In this document: positions 56,406-64,000 of the stretch, in pieces | Numbering within the stretch: the first letter of the stretch is position 1 | Layout: each line of letters starts with the position of its first letter | Source: Gelatoporia subvermispora B | Lineage: Eukaryota; Basidiomycota; Agaricomycetes; Polyporales; Gelatoporiaceae | DNA length: 64,000 bases | Reading direction: 5' to 3' | NCBI GenBank assembly: GCA_000320605.2 | Contig: KB445798.1 | Coordinates: forward strand, 1,482,444 to 1,546,443 | Position numbers and translations under genes: made by a program | Notes under the pieces: generated by a model | Databases searched by the model: none | What the model was told of the DNA's origin: nothing | What the model saw: the letters and a program-made list of their open reading frames with translations, nothing else

Positions 56406-56950
56406 TTATTCCAGCGGCGTCGTCGAGACCGTCATCTGCGGGCTCATCGCGCTCACAGCCGTCGCGCTCGTCTTCTCCGCCATGACTCACCCCGCGTACG
56501 GCGCGGGCAGTGCGCACCGTCACCTGGCCCGCGCACGCCTTCACGTTCCTCTCCGTCTGGCTCTTCGCGACGCTTGTCCCGTTCACGGACTTTGTCGCGG
56601 ACCGCTCCGCGAAGGTCTCGGGAACAATTGATGGCATGCCCCTCCAGCCGGCCACGATCCAGATTATCCAGAGCGCGCTCGGGCTCACGATGGTGTACCA
56701 CAAGATTGGTTATCGTGAGTTGTTGTTCCGCGATGTTTCCTCGGCGTAGGCACCGGTCCTGACTGCCATGTCAAATGATAGTTGCAACGCGGCCATCCTC
56801 CCGTGGTTCGCCCTCCTCTTCACTGCGACCTCCGCCGCGCTTTCCTACATCCCCGCCCGCCGCACCCGCCGCATATACAAACACGACCGGCGCGGCGCAG
56901 CCCGAAGCAGCGGAAGTCAGCCCCGTCAACGAGAAAGGCGCGACGAACGC
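56406..56950 (+). pseudogene. 5'-truncated, frameshifted copy of the four-helix membrane gene
   Basis: This aligns closely to 52306-52864 from the second helix to the C terminus, including the former intron (GTGAGTTGTTGTTC...). The first 61 codons and the promoter are absent. About 11 bp are missing near 56513, shifting the frame, and the stop codon has changed to TGT (reading ACGCATGTG). The intron's acceptor region is also altered (ATGATAGTT). The copy must have arisen by partial duplication of the gene about 4 kb upstream. Confidence 0.85.
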
Positions 56951-57167
56951 ATGTGCTCATTCGGCATGGCGCCGATGTTAACATCCAAGGCGGCAAGAAC
57001 GTGAGCGCACTGAATGAGCAGTCAGGCAATTTCGAGATGTCCCCTATACAATATAGCAGCCAGTGCGCTCCGGTGTTCGCTGTCCTGAATGTTGGCATCG
57101 GCTCCATAGTGAATGAGCACACGGGCAATTTCAGCCTTCGAAACCCGTATCGTACGTCTTCTGGTCA

Positions 57168-57890
57168 GTGGCTGTGTACACTGCTGCACATTCTCGCGCG
57201 CAAATCAATCACACGGAGGTCGCGTCGACGTTCTTCACGTCCATCGGCGGTGACAAGTTCGCCTTCTCAAGGGATTCGCAGATCGAGCATCGATATAGCC
57301 CTCTGCCCCCAAGCCGGACAACATACACCTTGTCCTTGGCAATGGCGTATTGGAAAATCACTGGTAGTCCTGTATCCACTTTCGCTGATGTTGTGGCAGC
57401 ATCGACGGCTACTTGGGAGAGCTACTGGTCGACTGGAGGCTTCGTGGACGTTTTGACGAACTCGACGGATGCACGAGCTGAGGTACTCCAGAGACGCATA
57501 ATCCTGTCGCAATACCTCATGCGAGTCAACGAAGCTCGACATACACCGCCTCAAAAGCTTTGTACTATGTCCTCTTGCAGTCTGCTCAAGTCGCTTATGT
57601 TTCCGAAGGTGGGAGTTCGGCATGCTTGCGATGTCCGCAACGCGCAACGGAGATACTGAGAAGGCCATAGAGTGGTTTCTCGATCCATTGTTTCAGTTCG
57701 ATGACATCGGCATGCCGGTTGGAGGGGTCAGGCTTTCAGGGTACTGACGCCTTACTTCCCGGGGGCCGGCTCGCTGCTCTATGCGATCGCCATGATGGCG
57801 GCTGGTTGGGATGGGAGCACGACCGAGGCTCTTGCCTTCCCCAATGAAGGCTGGAGCGTGGCAGTGAAGAACATCAGTGTCGCCTTATGA
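57168..57890 (+). pseudogene. GH65-like six-hairpin glycosidase pseudogene with internal deletion
   Basis: Residues reading INHTEVASTFFTSIGG, TLSLAMAYWKITGSPV and RRIILSQYLMRVNEA are typical of the N-terminal part of fungal GH65-like (six-hairpin) glycosidases. Soon after, near 57540-57610, the sequence jumps to the C-terminal part (MLAMSATRNGDTEKAIEWF, FQFDDIGMPVGGV, then in another frame TPYFPGAGSLLYAIAMMAAG). The whole catalytic centre, several hundred residues in known members, is gone, and there are at least two frameshifts. It is clearly dead. The family description is from memory; the residues are read directly. Confidence 0.75.
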
Positions 57891-58073
57891 TAATCACTTG
57901 CACTCGTGATGTGGCAGGAGAGAGCTGTACAGCTTGACGTGGACTGATAATCTCGAGATCTTGAAACTGTATAATACATACGCAGTCGTAGAACGGCAGG
58001 CGCCTCTGCTTCACACCCTCCTCGCAAGGAACAACTTGTTCAGCATATCGTGAGATCTTTCTTCAACGCCCAT

Positions 58074-59432
58074 TCACATCTTTCTTGCGAGGATCATGGC
58101 CATCGGCCACTCGATCGTCACCTCCTCGTCCTCGCCCGCCATCGGGCCCTCTCCCTCGTCTCCGACGCCGTCCTCCCACCCTTGAGCCTCAGCTGGGACC
58201 GTTCCCTCCTTCGCCCACACAGCCTCGCGCCGAAGTCGCCGCCAGAACCGCTCCTCGAGCCCGTTCCCGGGGCGCATCGCATCCGCGGGGCGGTGCTCGT
58301 TAAACGTATGGAGCGACGAGAACGTGCGGAGGTACGCGAGCAGGCCCGCCCACGTTGTGCGCTTGCGCAGGATTGGCGGGCGCGGATTCGCGAGGTCGGG
58401 GTAGTAGTCGCCTAGACGCGTCCGGCTCAGTATATGTCAGGGTGATCGAAAAAATAGGAACGCACCGGTGAAGTAGACACGCTCGACGTCGCGGAACCCT
58501 GCCGGAGGGTCCGGGATCGCGACGAGGTGCTCGTCGAGGATCGTACGCCCTGGCCGTTCCCAGTGCGGCCCGAGCGACGCCGCGGGGTCGCTGCCCTGGG
58601 AGTATGCCCGGACGAGCGACGTCGCGCGCGGGATAGCGGGGAGGCGGAACTCGGAGTAGCCCTGCGGAACAAGATTCGTCAGGGATGGGGAGTTAGGCGA
58701 GAATGAGGATTGAGATGTACCCAGACGGCGAGGCTGCCGCCGCGGCGCAGGACACGCGCGGCCTCGGGCCAGAGACGCGTCCAGTCGAACCAATGTGCTG
58801 CTTGGGCTGAAAGCGGGCAGGCGGGTATGGTGAGACTGCGCGATGGATCGGATGAGAAATGGTTGGCGCACCGGATACTATCAGATCGACGCTGCCGTCC
58901 TCCAGAAAGTCAAGCGACTCTGCGGGCCCCTGGATGAACCGCACGCGCGAAGCGAGTGGTGTGTTCTCGATCAACGCGGAATTATCAGCATTGAGCGTCG
59001 AGTTGTGGGACTGGAGAGCTTGCGAGGCTTGCATGATCATGCGGTCGGAGGGGTCGACGCCGATGATGTGCTTGAATGGTGTGAGTTCCAGCGTGGCTTG
59101 GCCTGAAATGAAGCATTGGTCCCAAACGCGACGCAGTACAGAGGTCCTGTGGTGAACATGTTGCTGCTGGGTTGGCTAGAAGAGTAACGACGCACCTGTC
59201 CCACAACCCAAGTCGACCGCTCGCTCCCAACGCGCGCCAGGTGCGCGTCCGTGGTATTGGAAGACGAAATCGAACAGCTGGCGAGGGTATGTTGGGCGGG
59301 CTAGTTCACAGGAACACTCTCAGCGATCGTACTTCCTGCGGAAGACGGTTGATCGCAGGCCGTGGGCAATGCGCAAGACGTACCTGTAGCGTACCGTGCC
59401 GCGTCATAGGTCGCCTTTGCGAACGTCGCCAT
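58074..59432 (-). CDS. SAM-dependent methyltransferase (TMT1/CRG1-like)
   Basis: Six exons (59384-59432, 59196-59300, 58872-59102, 58721-58806, 58466-58661, 58074-58411) encode 334 aa. Motif I VDLGCGTGQA (about residues 45-54) spans the second intron; VDPSDRMIMQA is the acidic-loop region, and AQAAHWFDWTRLWPEAARVL is the post-I/motif IV area of the class I methyltransferase family that includes yeast trans-aconitate methyltransferase and CRG1. It transfers a methyl group from SAM to a small carboxylic acid or similar acceptor, but the substrate is not predictable. The start MATFAKATYDAARYATARP gives the usual family N terminus. Exon phases and all six junctions agree. Confidence 0.85.
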
Positions 59433-60343
59433 ACTTGGACTCTACTAAACGGGTGGTCAGCGGATTCGATTGTGCACCCACGCGCAGAGGTGGAGGTGGA
59501 ATCGTTGAGAGTGTGTTGAGGCGACTACGGAATCGGCACGGTGAACATCGGACACTCGGGCGAAGCGTCGAAATCACAGGAGATGTACAAGTTACAAGAG
59601 CGCTCCCTCAAGCTGAAAGCTCAACGATCCATTCAATCTCTCCACAGGCACGTTGTGAACTTCCAATAAGTGCATAAGCTCTCGTACATAGCTGTCAGTC
59701 GTCTCTGCCCAGGGAACTCGCTCAGAGCAAACGCCAGTTGGAGGCACGCAGAGCGCCTCTTGTTGCCGACTCGGGCCGAGCGCCGGAGTAGCAGAGCAGA
59801 CGCGTCTCCGAAGCGCGCACTGCCGTCCTACAGAGGTCGAGCCCCTCGGACTCGTCGTCCTGCCTCAGATTCTTTATGTCTTCGCGATCGACATCATGGT
59901 GAACTCTCTCTCATCAACGAACTCATTTCTCCGTGATCTTGTGTCATTTGCGAAGCTACCGTTGGAAAAAGGCAAAGGACGAAGTCGACTCCGGCCATGC
60001 TGTCGAGACTAGAGTGCGACCACCTCTGAATGCTATCATGGCTAGCAGAGGCGCATTTATGCACTTGGAACCGATTTTAATCGCCTATTCTGCTGTTTCA
60101 AACTCGTGTTCTTGTCATTCTGGCCAGTCCCCTGGCTGTTACTGAATCAGTACTCATAAGCTTCAAGCATTCAGTCTGAGCTCTCATACAAGCGCTCCAA
60201 CTCGACGAGTTTGCGACCGCTTCCTCAGTGACATCTATTTCGCCATTTATACTTTCGGGTGTGTACAATGCCTACAATCCTTCACTGAACCGTGTAATTT
60301 CCCTGCATAACATACAACACTCTCCGATGCACTTGCCTGTCAA
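59433..60343. other. Intergenic region
   Basis: 5' flank of the methyltransferase gene and 3' flank of the F-box-like gene. No gene is supported; frames here have no motif. Confidence 0.45.
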
Positions 60344-61988
60344 CTACAACCAAACTCGCAGCGAATGTCCAAAAGGTGATTCCACCCCTCGTTTCTCCAG
60401 CACAGCCCTACCCTCGTTATATGCAAGCTCTCTCGCAGTGACCTTTTTCTTCTCGCCCTGTTCGATCTTCCAGAATAACTTGGAGTCACGCCCAATCTCC
60501 AGGTACGCAAACTCCATCGGTGGAAGGTCCTTCGCCAACCTGAGAACAAAGTCTTGGATTCCCAGCTGTCCTTGGAGCGCGAGGTACCTGTTTGATCCAG
60601 TTCCCAGGCCGAGCACCTTCTGCACACGCTTCGCGAGGGTGCCCATCTGGTCCTGTGGCAATGGCCAGTCTTCTAAAAATCGCACGCGAATGATGACGTG
60701 CGTTGCAGAAGGGAACATGCGTGCGAGGGCACGGCAGATATCCTGCAGTCGAGCTGACCAATCAGTACCAGGATGCACGACAGTGTCGATAGCTCACATA
60801 TATCGCATCGCGCTTCGCCATCTCCACATCGCAGCGAGGTATGTCAATGATCAGGTTCTCCACTCCTGCGTATGATCCCCACACGAATGACATTAACCCC
60901 AACTCGGCCGTCTCGTAGCGGGTGATGTCCCAGAATCTCACGCCCACCGTCTGCGGCGAGACCAAAGGAACGATCTTCAAGAGCTGTTGCAGATAATCTC
61001 CAATTGCGGAGCGGCAGATGATGTTCAAGCGCTTGAGACGCCGACGCCAGTTCAATATTTCCAAGCTTCGTCCATTCGACCAGATTGTATCGAGAAAGGG
61101 CCAAACACCGTCGGCCTGTGTCCTCAAATTCTCTCCTGTAAACTTCTTCGCATCATCCCTTGCCAATGCGAGATAGTCAACCGTGTACATGAGCTCGTGG
61201 AGATTGGGAAACGCCAGTGCGAGTACACGCACATCACGCTGCTGTGTGTGCAGCAGGGTGAGCTTGCGCACCCTACGGCACGGCAAGGATGGCACCCGGA
61301 AGTGACCACCGAGTAAACCTACGTCGAGCTCTTGCAGCGTTTGCGCGAAACGAGAGAGGTCAGGGAAGACAAACGCTGGTCCGTCCGCCCCATTGCCGTA
61401 GCCCTCTCCCCCGGCCGCCGTCACAGCGGCGGCGACGCGCAGCGTTGTGACAGGCCCCCGCATCTGCGCAATGATTGTCCAATCTTCGAGCACTCCATCC
61501 ATGATGTACAAATGCCTCGGCGCGGGTGTCGTCCAACAGGCATTGATGAGCACATTCCTTGCGCGTTCGTCGAAGAGATACAACGATGGGCAACGTAGGG
61601 TATTCAGGCGGTGCGCATGGCGTAGGATTTTTGCCGCGAGCCGCACCGTCTTACGAGGCACGCCAGGAAATTCTGCTGTTCCTGGCTCCATACGCCAGTC
61701 GAGGGTCAGCTCGCGGATGTATTGGAATCGCGAAGGGAATTCCTGGTGTAGCGCTTCGCTCATGTAGTCCGCAACCTCCTCGTAGATGTGTACGTGCCAG
61801 TACAGGAGAAGGCCACGTGCAATTTGGTAGATCTCACTGCACGAAAGCGCCATCGCGAGCACGTCGGAGCGCGTGGGTAACCAGGACATGACTGTGTCGA
61901 GACAGTCAACGTTCAACTCCATGCCGGGCATTGACGCGGTAACGCGTTGTCTTGAATCGAGAAACCATTCACGTGAACACCGTGCCAT
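60344..61988 (-). CDS. F-box-like/LRR protein
   Basis: Two exons (60798-61988 and 60344-60742) and a 55 bp intron (GTGAGC...TGCAG) encode 529 aa. After a short N terminus the F-box-like region is LNVDCLDTVMSWLPTRSDVLAMALSCSEI (read in two halves), then spaced repeats such as IRELTLDWRM, VRKLTLLHTQ, LKRLNIICRS and ENLIIDIPRC. The final exon starts DICRALARMFPSATHVII. SCF substrate adaptor by analogy; target unknown. I take ATG 61988; a second ATG at 61931 is possible. Not a close relative of the tandem family in the left part of the window. The intron acceptor is chosen to keep phase 0. Confidence 0.75.
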
Positions 61989-63604
61989 GATATCGTGAAG
62001 ATATTTTGTGAACGTACGTGGATCGGAAGTCGCGGTGTGGGTATTCCCTAGTGGCAATGGGCGTGCGATCCTGAAGTACTGCGGCTGCGCCTGACAACGA
62101 GACCCAGGTCAGACTGAAATCTGATAGCGTTGAGAAGAACCGCTATAGTCTGCGATGTTTCCTTTATTGTAAAGTCGCTCGCCGTGCGAGATATGCACTA
62201 TGGCTTTACGGCCAAAACCTGAGACGTTCGTGCGCTCTGAGGAGATGCGGGGCAAAGACAACGGAATTTCGGTCCCTGCCGATGCTTGCACAGCTTTCTG
62301 TCAATTAATTATATTCATCTCACCTCCCAGGCGCCCACATGACCTGTATATGGTTGCGATAGTGATTTCTCCCTCAGGTTTTAGACAGAATGTGCGCAGT
62401 CAGGCTTCAAGAGATTATTTTCAAATCGAGCCAATCACACAGGACACATGGCACAGAAGTGTAGATAGAAACTGCGCGTACCACAGTCCATACACAAACC
62501 AGCTGACGCTTTCTCCTCGAAGTTGAGCTACTGCGATCCGGAAAACTACATTTTTACACATTTGCGCTAATCCGATCGAGTCTGAAGCCTTCAGTCTGCA
62601 GGACAAGAGTGTACAGGTAGGAGTGAGGGTGCGAGCTTCATTGCGAACGTATTGCCAGAAGGGGGCAGCGGGTGAAATGACGACCTTACTACACATGTCT
62701 CGGATGGCAATAACACTAACACGTGGCACAATTGTCACGAATCCCAGAATATCTGTGGGCCCCCCGTCATAAGATTCAACGCCTGAACAAGGTTGTGATC
62801 GCATCCATTTGCTAGATGCATTACAGAACACTAGCATCGCTCACGCTTCGCGCTGCGACCAGGGATGACTGGTGAGAGCTGAATCCAGATGCATCGCATT
62901 TCGGATCCTCCAGGCATCTATTACCCCAGGTCTATACACGTGCGCAGGCAAGCTTTGTGCCCACCCAGACCCCGGAAGATGGATTGTGCCGCAAAAGGTG
63001 GAAAGGATATTTGCAGTGACTCTGATTAAAGTAGATCGAACGCGACGAAGACTGGAGCGCACAAAAATCAATATACAACGCAATTCTCTCGTAATTGCGC
63101 ATGGTATGCGGGTATCAAGTCATCTACACCAGCTCCACTAAGTAAGAGTGACGCTGTGGCTGGTACTTCGATATATCCGTCTTTCTGAGCAAGGCGGCGG
63201 AGTCGGCCACGTGGTACTCATGTACAAATCGCAGATCTGCCTCTGTTTCCATCAGCAGAATCACCTAGCTACCTTTTTAGTCTTCGACGCGCTTTTTGTT
63301 CCCTTTTGGTACTATGAGCGCCCTATAGCCGCCCAAAAAGTGCAAAAAGTGTCAAAAGTGCTAAGAGATGGGACATTTCGAATAGATGGCATCTCGAACT
63401 ATTCGAACGCCTGTGTTCTATTTGTAGACGTGTATTCTATTTGTCGGCACGTACTCTATGTGGAAAGTTTATACTTTTTGTGTCTGCGGCCGAGCTTTCT
63501 TATGTACCAGTAAGATAGGATAAGTACAGAAAAATCGTTGTAAACGTCGGCAGAAGTACATGAGTGGGTACCATGGAGGAACGCACAGCAGCTGGATGCC
63601 TCGG
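61989..63604. other. Intergenic region
   Basis: 5' flank of the F-box-like gene followed by 1.6 kb in which I find no gene. A stretch at 63330-63370 has repeats of AAAAAGTGCAAAAAGTGTC; from 63400 it contains repeated TTCTATTTGT. This may be the terminal part of the transposon whose gene starts further right. Confidence 0.4.
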
Positions 63605-64000
63605 CTATGAGATGATCTCGAATGCGTGATGGTCAGCGTATTTATTGAGATAGAACGCCTTGAAGCGGTCAAGCGTATGATGCGGTCTAATCCAAGACTC
63701 CATGACGGACCTTCCGAAGCAGGGCATCAAGTGAGCAGCCCGGAGAATCGTGTCCAAACGGATGACCGCTAGGTTTGGACTGCGATGGCGCCGATCCGAG
63801 AACTGAGGTTTGACAATCCACGTGCCCGTGTGTTTGTCAGGTGCGTCGCCATAGACCTCATACCAGTGTACCAAGGCGCAAGGATACAAGACGCGCTTAT
63901 GTCTGAACGAGAAGAACAGTTTGATCCGAGCGATGCTGAACCCATTGACACTATCGGTATCTGGTTGCGGCTCGGCCAAGACAACGTCGAAGCGAGGAGG
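63605..64000 (-). CDS. C-terminal part of a Plavaka-like (KDZ/CACTA) transposase, cut by the window edge
   Basis: The reverse strand is open from 64000 to a TGA at 63605. It reads FSIARIKLFFSFRHKRVLYP, CALVHWYEVYGDAPDKHTGT, LAVIRLDTILRAAHLMPCFG, and ends YLNKYADHHAFEIIS. This matches, from memory, the C-terminal region of Plavaka-type transposases abundant in Agaricomycetes (with the pattern VxYPCALVHW...DxGxWxV...HLDxIxRAAHL). The catalytic part lies beyond the window. The apparent Met codes near the edge are not the start. Whether the element is complete is unknown. Confidence 0.7.
   Translation of the reverse strand, partial: PPRFDVVLAEPQPDTDSVNGFSIARIKLFFSFRHKRVLYPCALVHWYEVYGDAPDKHTGTWIVKPQFSDRRHRSPNLAVIRLDTILRAAHLMPCFGRSVMESWIRPHHTLDRFKAFYLNKYADHHAFEIIS

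Overview
The window is nuclear DNA from a filamentous basidiomycete, most likely an Agaricomycete (a Polyporales-type wood decayer is my guess). The evidence is: protein-coding genes broken by many 48-90 bp GT-AG introns; exons as short as 9 nt; several F-box/LRR proteins; a basidiomycete-type P450; a bestrophin-like (UPF0187) protein; an Agaricomycete family with WW-like motifs and C-terminal membrane segments; and the end of a Plavaka-like transposase at the right edge. All exon boundaries were placed by eye from splice signals, reading-frame continuity and family motifs. For every full model the exon lengths add up to a multiple of three.

Left part (0.5-18.4 kb): an FtsJ-type methyltransferase gene (+), an NYN-domain gene (-), then a head-to-tail array of one F-box/LRR gene family. 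Only the first copy (4948-6624) is intact. The second (8579-10257) carries one nonsense codon, the third (11594-13307) several, the fourth is a relic (about 13770-14890), and the fifth (16095-18402) is frameshifted and hit by two miniature transposons. Five non-autonomous DNA elements with inverted termini lie in this array. For three of them the paralogues show the empty site.

Middle part (18.7-36 kb): a 13-exon bestrophin-like gene (-) including a 9-nt exon, a 10-exon glycyl-tRNA synthetase gene (+) with an upstream in-frame ATG that could add a mitochondrial leader, then about 11.7 kb of GC-rich, repeat-flecked DNA. In that stretch I can support only one small four-exon gene (109 aa, TATA box upstream) and one TA-flanked DNA element.

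Right part (36-64 kb): on the - strand an EXPERA/EBP-like membrane protein, a lysine-rich conserved protein with a possible exonised intron, an 11-exon cytochrome P450, an F-box protein, a SAM methyltransferase and another F-box/LRR-like protein. On the + strand are an F-box-like broken gene, a four-helix membrane protein, a multi-exon WW-like membrane protein, a 5'-truncated copy of the four-helix gene, and a GH65-like glycosidase pseudogene that has lost its catalytic middle. The partial Plavaka-like transposase runs off the right edge. No biosynthetic cluster or operon-like logic is visible. The main theme is gene-family turnover: tandem duplication, partial copying and transposon-driven decay beside single-copy housekeeping genes.
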